A DNA stretch of 64,000 bases from Parastagonospora avenae f. sp. tritici 18332-5 (Eukaryota; Ascomycota; Dothideomycetes; Pleosporales; Phaeosphaeriaceae), in assembly GCA_022559985.1 (NCBI GenBank), contig JAFJTR010000021.1, forward strand, positions 248,001 to 312,000, read 5' to 3'. Below are positions 31,185-43,744 of the stretch, piece by piece. The notes beneath the pieces are model-generated. The model ran no database searches. It had not been told where the DNA came from and saw only the letters and a list, made by a program, of their open reading frames with translations. Within the stretch, counting starts at the first letter, position 1. The number at the start of each line of letters is the position of its first letter. Position numbers and translations under genes: made by a program.

Positions 31185-34100
31185 TTATGCCAGCATTGCT
31201 ATAGTTCGCGCTATAGAGCCACTACTCCACTCATTCACCCTCTCCTGGTCGCAAGTCTCGTAAACTCGTAGCGCCAAAGTTTTTAGAGTGCGGTGACGGG
31301 GGTCCTGATTATCCAGCATCATCTGAATCCAGGGAAGCAGACCACACCTGGTTATAAGCGTCGTGCTGCCGTCTACATGTGTAGCGCGAAGCAATAGCCT
31401 CAAAATCTTCTCCTTTGCCGACACCGAGCATGATCGAGAGGCGTAGTGACCCAGCAGTTGTTCAACAATGTTGCTCTTTCTGAAGTATTCCATGTCCCGT
31501 GGAGTTCGTAGAGAATCGAGGAGGTAGTCGAGGAACCAGTCTACCTCTTGGTGGTAGGTACCATCCTCGTCCGGCTCGCTAGCTACAACAGCATGCCAGA
31601 ACTCGCTAAGAAGATGCTGTATGTTCCACACGGGCGCCTTGGTCAGGAACCTGCTGATCTTGCTGTACATAGACTGGGTTGGATCAGCCAGGATGCTTGC
31701 ACATCGAGCCGCGAGCACACCGCCTAGGTAAGGGAATGCTTCTGAGCCGAGCAGTTCGACGGATTCGAGTGTCTCGCCAAGAAGGAGGTATAATTGTTGC
31801 AGATCAGCATTGGCTGCGTGTTTCTGTGGTTGTTCTGCGTTCTCGTCTTCCTGCGGGCTGCTGTAGACACTTGTCTCAAGCCTTGCCATGAGCTGACGGG
31901 TGTTGCTGACAGCTTGGAGGCGGATTTCGGCGTGTTTCGAGCAAAGACATAGCAAAAGGTCTCCAATATCTCCATCTTCGATAGCCTCGCCAAGGTCCTT
32001 CCTCTTCCAGCGTGCCAGCCCGGAGTGTTTCTCGTCTTCTTGCGGAGGTGCCTCCAGATCAACAGGGCGCCTGGTGTCCAACTTCTGCTCGATCTCGACC
32101 ACAGGAGAAGGTGAAGATGCAGATCTTTCAGATCCACTGAAATCAGCGCCTGTCGCCAGTTTCAAGGCCTCCTTGGCACTCTCTTTTCCCATTTTCCAAA
32201 GGAAGGCATCTTTGAGCACATCTTTAAATGGCTTGGCAGCGGAACTGACCAGAGCATCACGCACTGACATCAGCATAGTTTCATCCTCGCCTATGAGCTT
32301 CAGCAGGTAGAGAAACTTAGACAGCCACTGTGCAATCGGCTCAGCTGCACTGGTCGTCACAGCTTCCCCGCCTCGGAAAGGCCATTGCTCTACAAACGTC
32401 ATCAGTAGTGTGGTGAAGGGCCCTGCGTCTGTCGCAAGTTGTGCCTCGCGTGCACAAACGACATCGATATCATCAAAGTACTTGATAGGGGTTTTGGTGA
32501 ATCGTAAGCAGCAGTCGTCGAGAAAGTCGAGAACCTCGACTGATGGTGCAGATGAACCAGGTGATGCACCCAGGCTGGCGATGAGTGCTTCCAAAGTATC
32601 TGGTGATGTCTTTGTTTGAAGCATCTCTTGATCCTGAAGAATGACCCCTAGGAGTGACTTGACACCAGCATACAATTCATTGTCCTGTGAAGTGACCAAC
32701 AACCTGAGAAGTGTGACAAAGGGTGAATGTGTCAGTGTTTCTGTGCTCTGTTAGTGCTTGTACGATACTCGAAACAGTTCACAGGACTCACTTGGTTTCT
32801 GCCACCAACGCATGGCGGGTGAGTGCCTTGCCATTTGTAGCCAGTGTTCAAGCTCCATGACGCGAAACACTTTGTTTTCTGTCGAGCTTGTGAGCTTCTC
32901 TACCTCTGCCAAAGCATTGCACAACGGCAACGAGACGTCAAATCTCTCTTGTAGGGCAGTCTGAGGTGTGACTTCGTAGTATAGCCTCAGCAGTCTGGTA
33001 ATCGACTCTCGCTTCATGTCCTTCACATCAGGCTTCCTCAAGGAGAGGAAGACAGTCTTGATTGGCGGGCAGCGTCGGCTAAGCTCGTTGGTCAGACGCT
33101 TGCTTGCTTGTTCCCACTGCTTCGAGGGCTTTACAGCACTTGCATCATTCAAAACCTGAACAACGTTCTGGAGTTTCTGGAGGGACGCGATCAGAACGCG
33201 GACGGCGAACAACTGTACCAAGTCGGAACTATGGTTAAGACATTTGGTGAGAACTTGCTGGTTCAAAGCTTGGGGTAAGACGCTCTGCATCATCATTGAT
33301 ACGGGCGGTGGATGATCCCGGAAGCTTTTCTTGCCGCCAAGATGCTTTGGCACGGGGAGCTGGATGGTCTGATACAAAAAGGCAGAGTATCCTATCCATG
33401 TCGATGTTAGTTTCGGATCGTAGCTGAAATCCTTCCGTTTGACAAAGTAGTCTGCTACTAGTTCGGGGCAAGCCTTGAAGATGTCCAGTGCCAACTCTTG
33501 GTGGAATGTGTTTGCATACGGCCTCAAACCGAGGACGAACTCAGACAGGATTACATTGCGAACCTTGCCAGCCCTGTTGTCGACAGCTTCAAAGTCTAGA
33601 TCGTTGCCATGGTCTGCCGTGTCCTCCAAGCCAGCCTCATCTTCATCGAATGTCGAAGGATAAAAGCCGCTAGTTGGAAGCATGACACCGTAGGCCGGGT
33701 CGGTGCAGACCAATCGGAGGAAATCATGGGCGAGAACAGCTGGAGTTTTCTGTCCCTCTGCTAGTAAGCCCTCTTCGACTTCGTAAGTGTAAAGGCTGGC
33801 TATGCGCGAGAGGGCTTTCCCAGTGAGTATACGGCTTTTGGTACTCCGCGCCATGGTCTTGTCCTGGAACACATGACTCTTGAACACATCAAAGACTTCA
33901 TAGATGAGGAACGGTGGGTCTGCGCCCAAATGGTCGAATATGCCTCGGACTATGTTGACGTTTGACAGAATTTCGCTCTTCGCGCGCTCGTCTTGATACC
34001 TCAGGTGGGTGAGGAGGTAGCGAATGGCAGTGGTCCTGACGCTGGGTCTCTTCTGGTGATCTACAGCACTCTGCTCTTTGCGCAACCCGATGTTTCGGCC

Positions 34101-34813
34101 CAAGATCTTCGGTTCGAGCGTGAAGTCTCTCTTCGCATAGACCGCTCTGGCATGCGCGCCCTCATTGAATCTCGTGAGCTCGGTGAGAAGTCGTAGTGCT
34201 GGCGAGATGATGTTCTCCTGGTTCGGTGCAGCCGAGGTGCTGCGGACAAGGCGGCGTGCGACGGATGGCTGCAAGATTGTCTTCGCAAGCAGCGTGCCGT
34301 ACTCGGTGAGCTCGCTGTGGCTGGCAAGCACCTTGAACAGCAGCGCAAGCACAGCAGTCACCTGGGCGAGTATGGCTTCGAAGTTGGTTTCGGCAGCAAA
34401 GTCCCATGCTTGGATCAGGTTCTGCAGGAAGGCCGTGTCTTTTAACGTCTCGCCCCGTCCTTTCTGGCTGTCGAGGTATTCGCGGAGAATGGCGCGCTTG
34501 CGGGGGACGTCGTGTTCTTCGCTGGTGTACAGGATCGAGTCGAGAAATCGTTTGAACAGATTCAGGCCTGGAAGAGTCAGCTCAAGGGACTTCGGCTGAT
34601 AATACAGGGGGAAATACCGCTGCGAAAGTCGGCATGCGCCCTCTGGTCGAAGAGTAGCGCCTTTTGCAGGTCGCGCGCGGTGGTGACTTCCTCTGCACCA
34701 CCATTTGGGCGCGGAGAGTTGCGCTCATGACTGCCCTCTATTCTCTGTCGCTTAAGCTCATGTCCACTGTGTGCGCTCTTTGCATCCGCGTCGAAAATGG
34801 TTCTCTTCCCCAT
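31185..34813 (-). CDS. URB1: Nucleolar pre-ribosomal-associated protein 1 (URB1/Npa1)
   Basis: Factor in early 60S ribosome assembly in the nucleolus. Exons are 34813-34618, 34567-32792 and 32740-31185, joined in phase to 1175 residues. The second intron (32791-32741) ends at an AG followed by codons for TLTHSPFVTLLRLL; a naive start at 32702 would lose these. The N-terminus is basic (MGKRTIFDADAK). The Npa1 domain covers roughly residues 60-480 (LNLFKRFLDSILYTSEEHDVP, RQD-like RYLLTHLRYQDERAK). The rest is predicted alpha-helical, HEAT-like, with a conserved C-terminal part (WNIQHLLSEFWHAVV). It is shorter than yeast Npa1 but plausible for this group. Confidence 0.92.
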
Positions 34814-35099
34814 TGCTCATGTTCTGGCTACTGCTGCCATTCGCATGCACGCGGGAAGCTCGAAAAGTTCGGTCTGGAAAATGTTGACAGGGATTATCCG
34901 CGCTAGGTCACCCGCGGCATGGCTTCCCCCGCTAGAACTGGTTCCACATGTCGTTTCCTCTGTTCTCAACCGGACAAGAATATACAGAGAGACCACTGGG
35001 TTGAGCGAACATGTTGATGATCTATAGGAATTCATAACTACAGTCATCTCAAAAGGCCTTAAACGGAGATTTCGCCAACTCAGCCTTCTTCACCCATTT

Positions 35100-36066
35100 C
35101 TACAGTTCATCGCCGAGTCTTCGCAGCTTTTCCTCCTTGAGACGAGTCTTCAGTGCATTCTCTGTGACATTGCGCATGACCGCCTGGGCGTAATCCGTCT
35201 TCACCACCCAGGGCACACAGACACGAACAACAGTGGTGAAGAAAATGTTTGCAACCAACTCCACCCCAGCTATGAACACGATTCTCTGATGCGCGGGAAT
35301 AGTAATGAATGCAATGAGGTCTACCAAGGGCAGTGGCGACATGAAGTCGCCTATCACGCTCATGGTGACAAGCTGATTCCAATGTTAACTCTAGAGTCGA
35401 ATAAGGAACAGAAGAGTGACTTACGCCAGTCAAATTGCCCATGAGTTTCCTCGGATGTTGCCATTTGAGCAGCCAGGTAAAGACATGATATGCCGTGCGA
35501 TGCCATACTCTCCCGACAGTCATGTCGAGTGTCCACTTCAGAAAAGTATTGCACCAGTTTAAGGACGCTCGATTCACTCGGCCCTGTGCGATCCACTTTT
35601 TGACTACTTCTTCCTCCCGGTCTTCGCTTTCTTCGAACCTCGCTCCTGGTACTGCGTCTTTGTACCGCGGTCGCGCAGGCAGTATCTTTTCCAGCGCAAT
35701 ATACCACCAGTATTGCATCGCGGCCAGGATCATGTAAACAACAATAGCTCTAGGGAAGCTTCGCCAATAGAACGATTCTTCTGGTGGATATTGTATTGGG
35801 CTGATGGTAGCTTTGCTTGCAGTCCATCCTGAGGTCCCGTTGAGGTAGTATGACAGAGATTTGTCGGTAGCATTTCCAGCACCGAGCGTTGGTTGCGCAG
35901 TTGTTCGATTCTTCTCAGCTTCAAACGCGCTCGTCATGTTCTGCCATCCTTCGTCCTGCACGACTGCATCGAACATGCCATCACTCTGGTAGTGGTGGAA
36001 TAGCTTCAAGAGGATGAAGAGAGCGGTTGCTTGAACTACCGCATGTCGCATCGCTCGTGAAAACAT
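35100..36066 (-). CDS. Multi-span membrane protein of unknown family
   Basis: Two exons, 36066-35425 and 35372-35100, with a 52-nt intron (GTAAGT to CAG) give 304 residues. The first hydrophobic segment (AVVQATALFILLKLF) may be a signal anchor. A luminal loop with several N-x-S/T sites (NMTS, NRTT, NATD, NGTS) follows. Three more hydrophobic stretches are AIVVYMILAAMQYWWYIALE, PLPLVDLIAFITIP and FIAGVELVANIFFTTVVRV. The cytosolic tail is basic (KTRLKEEKLRRLGDEL). A secretory-pathway or plasma-membrane protein is likely; function not recognised. Confidence 0.75.
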
Positions 36067-36516
36067 GGTGTTAGACCTGTAAAAAGTTATTAATAAACCG
36101 CAGACCAGTCGAGGGAAGTGTCTGTTATATTGTAGAGGCTCTACTATAAAAAGATAGTGGCTTGGTCATTAGCGTCGAACGCCGTAATGGACGCCTAACG
36201 GCTGTATGTGTCTGCCTAGCAGTGCCTCCGTCGATCGTCCGACTTTTCCGTGTCTTTGCATGACAAGGCTGTTTGCTGTCTTGTAATCTCAGATCACAGC
36301 TTATCAATTAAGCAGGAGAAAAGACAGGGTCTTGCTAATCCAACAGTGTGAAGTTCAATAAGGTATCGCTAGGCGGCTTCGATCGCGACGGTGGGGCTTT
36401 GTGTACCGGTAAAGCTCCAGGCACCCTGGTCACTTTCTATCACGGTAGACAACATATAGTAAAGGGCCGGTTGTTCCTTGAAAGAACGTGATAGCTCGAG
36501 TCAAATTGTCTGTCCA
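36067..36516. other. Intergenic between membrane protein and 2EXR genes
   Basis: Promoter side of the membrane protein gene and 3' flank of the 2EXR gene. Nothing distinct is visible. Confidence 0.45.
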
Positions 36517-37637
36517 TCAATGCTCCGAAGTTCTCTCTCTTGCTGGTGACTCGTCCAAATTCTCTTGTTCACTATCATCTCCTTCAAAATCCTCATCTTC
36601 GTACTCACTCGTACCTTCCTCATCCTCTTCATCCATTCCGTCAAAATATTCAGGATCCCCGTAGCCATCGAAGTCATCATAGTCTCTATTGTCCATGTTG
36701 ATTTCTCGAAACTGAGCACTGGTGGCTTCCCTGCCCAAATCTTCTGGGGTTACTGATTGGTCGACAAAAACCCATGTATCCGTGACGACCACGTACTCGA
36801 CGGTGTCGCTCTTGGCAAGGTGCCCCCATTCCCGTCCACCCAATTTGCTAGTTCCTTTCCATGACCACTCTTTCAGCTTGGTGTTCTCAGCACTGAGGTA
36901 GCCCTCCCAATCATTTAGTTCATCCCCCGCGCGTCTCACTGGCAGCTTCCACTTCTTGTTCCTTTCCACAATCCGCATCATTTCGTCTTTCTTCGGAACC
37001 CGCGTTTCGTATTCAACCCGCAACTCACGCAGCCCTGGAGTACCGTTGAAAGTTCGCAGCCACCCCTCTTTCATAGTCAAAGGTGCATCGCTCTCCCACC
37101 ACCACCAGTCTGAATAGCGGATCGTGATAGTAAGCTGTGTTGGACGGAATTGCGGGTTGCGAAAAAGAGTGAGCAGGTTACTACCACCCTCGAGCCAGTA
37201 CATCTGCGTGAAGAATCGAACTTTCTGTAATGCTTCGACAGCCTGCGAGTTAAGTGCCCTGAAGAAGCGCGCGCATGCCGCGTTACCTGAGCGGTCGTCT
37301 GGGCCACGATCTACGTCATGTTAGTCGTATGTTTAGTACAAGCCACTTGTAGAAGGCACATACCGAACCAAAAAGCCCACTCCAGATCTCTCAAAAACAC
37401 CTTCTGGCCCTCTGCATACGCCGCTTTGCAAGTTCGCAGGAGTACGCTGTTGCTCTTCCTGGGCGCCGAGAAACCTGGTCGGTACCAGTAAGAGTCCTTC
37501 GGGTATGTCGCTTCCTCGTCTTCGTATGGCATGAGAGCAAGCGCGAATATCTCATTCCTGATCTCTCCTGGTAATACTCCGAATAGTGGGCTTTGAAGTT
37601 GATGGTTCGTAGGTGGGGAAATGGTAGTCGCTGCCAT
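36517..37637 (-). CDS. 2EXR domain protein (F-box-like fungal family)
   Basis: Exons 37637-37364 and 37310-36517 (53-nt intron, GTATGT to TAG) give 355 residues. The N-terminal LFGVLPGEIRNEIFALAL is the hallmark of the fungal 2EXR/F-box-like family, followed by LLRTCKAAYAEGQKVF. The core is rich in Trp and charged residues (SDWWWWESDAPLTMKEGW). The C-terminal 60 residues are strongly acidic (DEEDEEGTSEYEDEDFEGDD), possibly binding basic proteins. Such proteins are expanded in filamentous ascomycetes, and their targets are mostly unknown. Confidence 0.85.
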
Positions 37638-38388
37638 TGTTGCGGTGAGAAACAGACTACAACTGCAGGTGCTAAATAGAACGAGCGAAAGCAGAGACTC
37701 TGTTGAGTCACAATATCTAGGAGTGTAGAGGGTATATGTACTTTCGCATGGAGGAAGCTTGGGGAGTTTGCACGGGCCTTGAAGTGGGGTTGCTGCCTGG
37801 CGACTGCCTGGTAGCGCGCGTTACCATGACGCCACTAAACTTGAATCGGAACAGCCGTCAATACTATGACTGTTAAACAGCGAAAGAACGTAACAAGACC
37901 ATGGCCTTACTATGCCATAGCTATAATTCACCGTCTGATGTGTCGTTCTAATACAGCTACATACAGTGCTATACTAGCTGAACAGTCTCAGGCGTGGAAT
38001 GATTGAAGTGCCGTATTCACTCGCGTCATGCTTAACAACCGAAACATCCCTCACTGATCCATTCAACAATCGAGTCGCATTTTTTATTGCGTTTTATCGT
38101 GTCATACTCAGGGCCGTTAGCCGAAACATCTACCATCATCTGTCACCACTGGTTTGGGTTAGGCCACCAGCCTTGGACACGACTAGCACAGTACCGCCGC
38201 CTTTCCCATCACCTTCAAACAATTAGGGCGAATAGTCAGAAACTCTCATTGTCTTTGATCATGGCCTTACGGACAGTATCGAAGGCGATGGGATGTCGTG
38301 AATATAGTCTCGTCCACACCGCCCTGTTGCGTTCGTGCTAGAAGGTCTAGAAGGGTTGCATGTAGTACCACCTGTCCATAAGCATGCA
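37638..38388. other. Intergenic between 2EXR gene and acid sphingomyelinase
   Basis: Only short, featureless ORFs (37999-38226 plus and neighbours). It includes the promoter of the 2EXR gene and the 3' UTR of the sphingomyelinase. Confidence 0.45.
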
Positions 38389-40515
38389 CTAGAAGTTCTT
38401 TCCTGTATACGGGCTTTGAACCGAACCAAAACTGCTTTATGGTTAGTAATCATACCGAAACAACATATCAAAGATTGCTCACCCTTGTGGGCAACTCTGG
38501 CCAAGAGCCACACTCCCACTGCGCATGTAACAAACCTTTGCAGCCGCACACGCGTCACTCGTACAGTTCGGACTCTGCACTGACGATTTACCTTGGTAAG
38601 TGTTGAAAAGAGATACCAGTGTTCGGTTTCGCTCCATGGCTTCGGTCACACGATGCCAGAACGTCGCATTCAGCGGATCGTCGACTACCCAATCAGCTCC
38701 CGCACTGTATGCGTCACGAGTGCTGTATTCAAGGCTGAATGTCGGGCCAGTGCTAGTAAGGTCTGCAAAGCTATCGACAGGGCTAGTGAAAGTCCAAGCC
38801 TCGTAGATGTTGAAGTCACCTGTATCCACCTCGTACAGCCTAAATCCGGAGTTCAAATTCGTGAGAGGTGTAACAGACGGTCCTATCCAGCCAGACGTCA
38901 GAGCACTATTGACACACCGATATGTGCCGTTGTTGGCGTAGTATATCATGACCTGATCTTCATGCGTGTGGCCGAAGAAGACGTTGGCAATAACGTGTGG
39001 AGAATAGCGATCGACGATCTGGTAGAAAAGATCCGAGGGGTTGGGAAGTGGGTTTGAGCCATCCCATCCTGACAGAACGTGACCGACGATCCATACTCGC
39101 TCGCCAGCATCCTCCGCAGCTTGCAACTCGTCTATCATCCAGCCAAAGACTCCGCTATTGTCCGGTTGCGTGGTGTTGATGAATGTCAGGAAGTTGCTTC
39201 GATACCAAAAGTCTGTGTTAAATGTGGTGACTCTCAAACCATATTGGTTCTTGATGGAGTATCCTCCATAGTGTAAACGAGCTTCATCGGACTGAGCTTT
39301 GCTGATCCAACCATTGTTCTGCCATAGCCCGGCGACATGATCGTAGTTCCAGGACTGCTGTTGTCCAAGCGGGCCAGGCAGTTTGTGCGGAGATTCAATA
39401 GCCTCCGGGCTGGTATCGTGGTTGCCTAATGCTGCAAATACAGGCCCTGTAATATACTTCTTGAACATGCCATATATAGATGCCTCTGCATATTCCACAT
39501 ACAAACGAGAAAGCTCACTTTGACTATCATGCGACACAAGATCGCCGGTATAGACAGTCCAGCCTAGCGGGCTAGTCTCCGAAGTACCCGTCAATGGGCC
39601 AATAGCTTGCAAAGCAGCTAAACCGAGATCGTACGGAGAGTCGCATTTGTAGTTTCCGTACGGATTAGCTGCAAGAGAGATTTGGCTAATGTTCTGAACT
39701 GCCGCGTTGTTGTTGTTTGTTCGACAGCATAGATTTGATGTGCAATTGGCCTCGGATCCGACCGCAAAGCGAGGATCAAGGTGAAAGTCAGACATGTGCA
39801 AGACCTTTACACGTCTACCACTAGCGCGAGGAGCAGCTGCATTATGTGGCTTCGGTTTCGGGAATCGTCCCGTAGTATTGGTCGAAAGAGTATATGGCCG
39901 TGGGCAAAAGGTGCTAGAAAGCGAATTGCAAATCTGGCGACCATCCCATCCTTCCAAGTCTGCATAGCGCAGGACTTGAACCCATATTGAGCCAAAAGTA
40001 GAGGCATCAAAGTCTTCCTCGCACGTCTTGTCATTGTGAAACTTGTACTTCTTGCAAAGTGATTCCATAGCCTCTGGAAGCGCCTCGGGGACAAGGATGG
40101 CTGCCGAACGCGCGATACTCAATGCCGCGATGCATTTGGAGCAATTGCCAACGACATTGCTTCCGCCAATGATATGTGATACTTGAGCGCTTACTTCGCC
40201 CAGGAAAGCTTTGGTTTGAGTATCTGAAAGATTGGCTAGTGCCGGCGGGAAGAAGACAGGGTCGTTGTCCTCCTTGGGTATCGTGTAGGGATTGGTCAAA
40301 TTTACGGGATATGTGATATTGAGCACAGCATCGTAGAGAGCCGGCTGAGGCTCTGCAGTTGGACTCGCCGGACTTGGATAATAAGAGGAGAACGCGGACG
40401 TCGGGAATCCAACAGGAGCCGTGTACGCCTTCGCGCCGGGTGGGGATGGTCGAATTGACGCAAGTGTGGCGGTGACAGGGTATAGGAGGACGGCAGACTG
40501 AAGAATCAGATGCAT
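38389..40515 (-). CDS. Acid sphingomyelinase-like phosphodiesterase
   Basis: Secreted or vacuolar enzyme that would cleave sphingomyelin-type phosphodiesters. Signal peptide (MHLILQSAVLLYPVTATLAS), saposin-B type cysteine domain (about residues 120-205, NCSKCIAALS to STFCPRP), then the metallophosphatase core: D243/H245 (SDFHLDP), GD 324-325, GNHD 364-367, VGH 477-479 and GHTH 515-518. Many N-glycosylation sites. The main exon is 40515-38483. A 51-nt intron 38482-38432 (GTGAGC, TACTAAC branch, CAG) leads to a last exon 38431-38389 encoding GFGSVQSPYTGKNF, giving 691 residues. The stop seen without splicing lies inside the intron. Confidence 0.93.
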
Positions 40516-41042
40516 CCTGGCGTACCAATGAGCTATCGCGGCAATATCACTACAGCTTAGGATAGGAGTGTGAAGGTGAGCGTCCTATTTGAAGGATGTA
40601 AAGGTTCAGCCGCGGATGGGTCCCTAGTCCAGGTCGCATTCGACCTGCTCGTCATCGACTGGAAAGAGGTTACACTTTCGGCACATGTCGTACAAAATAA
40701 GATAGTACTAGGATCCTGTGAGCTATTGTGAGGTATTCACGTCACGGCCCTCTGAATTTAGTTTGAAGCTACCAATTAAGCTTCGTCGCCAAGCACGTGG
40801 GCATGAACTTAGCCCCTTCAAAGAGGGCATCCGCGGCCCCAAGGACATTTTCGATCTTTTCGATCTTTTCGACCTTCAAACATGGAGCATTCGTTCCAGT
40901 TACCTAGTCACAGTTGTCATGATCCGCGATACTGGCTTGAAGCTATGCAATTTGTACCTAAATGCATATGAGCAATTTTGCTCACTCCCAAAGATACTCT
41001 CGAATTGAATCCTTATACTGCAGGTCAGTCTATACGAAGAAT
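40516..41042. other. Intergenic between acid sphingomyelinase and HET gene
   Basis: Promoter side of the sphingomyelinase and 3' flank of the HET gene. A three-copy TTTTCGATC tandem sits at about 40848-40875. No gene is seen. Confidence 0.45.
40848..40875. repeat. Three-copy 9-bp tandem (TTTTCGATC)
   Basis: Three adjacent units, the last with one change, lie in the spacer between the sphingomyelinase promoter side and the HET 3' flank. Confidence 0.7.
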
Positions 41043-43490
41043 CTACTCTAAAACAATCTTCTGCGCCAGCCCTCCTTTTTCAATGAACTCTCCAAACATG
41101 ATCCCATCACAATAACACTCGCCAATGAGTTTGAACCTCTTTTCTCCAACTGGTCTGATGATGAATGGCACGGTAGCCCCATTGAATATCGCAATCTTAT
41201 CACCAGCTCGCTGGAAACGAGGTCCCATGCCAACATAACCAACGTTGGAAATGAAAGGTCGCTTGCCAGCCATCTCTTGCATGCGTATGCGATACATTGT
41301 GCCCAAATTCGGTCCTGGATCCGCGTCGTCTACGCGTCTCTTGCCCATCTCGACAAGCTCGGCTACTCGAATTTTGTATTGCGGCACGGTCATCGCATAC
41401 ACCTCGATGAGCATCTCGAGCTCAGCCACGGAATGTTCATATTTGAGTTTACATGCCGGACCGGCGGGTACTGGAAGGAACCCATCCTCTTGATCCACGT
41501 CTCCGACCGGAATCCTCCAATATGCTTCGTCGCGCCTCTCAGACGTAGGGTAGATATCGTTTCCTTTAGCCTTAGACACGGCGCACATCTGTCGGACCGT
41601 CGCCAGGAGGTTGAGGTATTCTTCTTGAGGGAATCGAGATCCTTCTCCATCTACAAAGCGGGTCCCGCCAGTCCAGGGACCTCCGATGTCCTCGATCTCG
41701 TCTACTATGTACCCGTCAAGCGCCAGAAGTAGGTCATTGCCTTCGTCATACATCTTCAGTGGCTGCTTCTTGCTCGCAGCGAAAAGAGGGTCGGTTGTAT
41801 CACCTCGAATCCAGGAAAAGGAGCGCCTCAGGCCAACATCTTGGTCTGGTGGACAGCCTAGTAACGTGCCGTCTGCTTCTAACTTATAGGCCAGTGCCAT
41901 GGCGAGGCTATTCATTTTCACATCGCGATTGATCTCGGCGAAGGATCGGGTTATCCCCGACCGCCAATCTGGAGCCCAACTCGGCAGCGTCGTCTCTAGC
42001 TTTACGTACTGCGCAGACATGAGCAGATCCACTTTGCCAGTATTGATGATAGCCCTTGCAGTCTTGGTGTAAGTCTCTACGACTTGAGATTGGTGGTCTT
42101 TAGCCGAATAATCGGCGCGGATCTTCAATTCTTCGGCATCGTTGACGAGACCGAGAAGACCATATACTATATCGCAGCCTTGCTTTGCTTGTACAGTTCT
42201 TTCGACACAGATCCTGTGAAGTTTCGTATACAGACTGTCCCCATCTTGTTCACCTTCATCCCATTTCTTTCTCCGCTGTCGCGACGAAAAGAATGGTTGT
42301 ATGGTGTCAGATACTTCGTCGACCCAGGTACCCATTAGATTTATCAACGAAGAATTGTTCGAGCGAGTGGCGATGATTTTGGGACCGATGGATGATTGGA
42401 TGGTTTGTATCACACACATGAGGGTCTCGGCCTTGATCCTTTTCGTCCCGCAAACGATTGTCACTTCTGGAGGTAAACTGAATTCTTGCACTACCTGCCG
42501 ATGTAAGCGTCCAAAGTCAGCTGAAGTCATACTTAAGGGGCCAGCCGAACGGTCTCACCCATGCTCGGTTGAACCAAGGCCGTTTGTAGAAAGCCACCAG
42601 CGACTCGAAAAGAGTAAAGGTGAATTCTTCGAGCATGCTGTCGCAGAAGGCGTGGTATTCGATAGTCTTTGCATCCTCTGGGTCTTCCTTTTCCTGAATC
42701 GCGAATAATTTGGAGATGCGTTCTTTCGTATAGTACGAATACATTTCGAAATGTTCCACAAATGCCCCAATCTTGTTGAACACCTCTAAGAGTTCCTCTG
42801 AACCGTACTGAGCGGGACCTAACCTAGAAGTTGGCGTACGAAGTCAGTGTGTGTCTCACATATAGTTCGTGTATTGAGGTCTGCTTACCAGACCAGAGCC
42901 TCTTCAGCGTTGCGATAGATACGATCCATGAGCTGGACCTGCTCAGTCTTTTCAGCATCGTCCTGCTGGTTAATACAGATTTGGTCAATCCAGATCTTTA
43001 GCGTCTTGACTTGATCGGACCTCAAGTGATGCAAGGCGGTGGCCAGTGAAAGAGTAATGTCCAAATTCTTTCCATTGACGTAAATATTGCTTCTCTCTTT
43101 TCCATCGCCCCAGGTGTACGATAGCGCCTTGTATTTTGGGTACAATGGAGACGATATCGACTGAGACTTACTTTGAGTGACGGGATTTGCGACTGGGGCC
43201 GTACTCGTGCTGATCAAAGTCGTATCAACTTCAGCCTGAGTTGTGCTGGCCTCACTTGACCTTGTATTTTTGACGTCCACATCGGCAACTTTTCTTTTCG
43301 AGATATTGATGTCAGACAGCGGAGCCCATGATAAACGTCCATACAGCGGAATGCGCGATGCCCAGAATCGCGGCAGCCACCGAAAATACCATGGTAAGGG
43401 GTGTAACTCAAGGATTCGAATCTGCGCACGCCCGCCCGTCGCTGTAGGCTTCCAGCGCACGTCCAAGCTATTGTAAGAGAAGGACATCAC
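41043..43490 (-). CDS. HET (heterokaryon incompatibility) domain protein
   Basis: Member of the fungal NLR-like/HET family, which triggers cell death on non-self recognition in studied cases. Exons are 43490-42889, 42823-42559 and 42494-41043, giving 772 residues. The HET domain begins near residue 117 with YKALSYTWGD. It continues through NGKNLDITLSLATALHHLR, IWIDQICINQQD, EQVQLMDRIYRNAEEALVWLG and, across the second intron, FNRAW-VVQEF. The C-terminal part holds the usual variable domain with CDIVYGLLGL, LPSWAPDW and a terminal GECYCDGIMFGEFIE block. No NACHT, WD or other partner domain is seen. Next to an MFS gene on the same strand. Confidence 0.93.
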
Positions 43491-43744
43491 TAGGCATACA
43501 TATTCTTAGAGACATGCGCTACAACTTAAATGTTCAACTTGCTGGTGTCTTGGCAAGCCACAGCTGAGAACGCGGGGGCCCAGGCCGTGGGCGGGCGAAT
43601 GGCAGACAGGCATTCCTTTCGTGTACGAGGGTTGTAGTCGTACGATACTTGGCATTGACAAATAATGCCGCAGCCAGCCTAGATAAGCATAGGTCGCTTG
43701 AGGTGCAACTGTTCTCGGCAGCAGTGAACGCGGCCTGCCCACCT
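43491..43744. other. Short spacer between HET and MFS genes
   Basis: A 254-base gap between two minus-strand genes. It must carry the HET promoter and the MFS 3' UTR. No site is recognisable. Confidence 0.4.
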
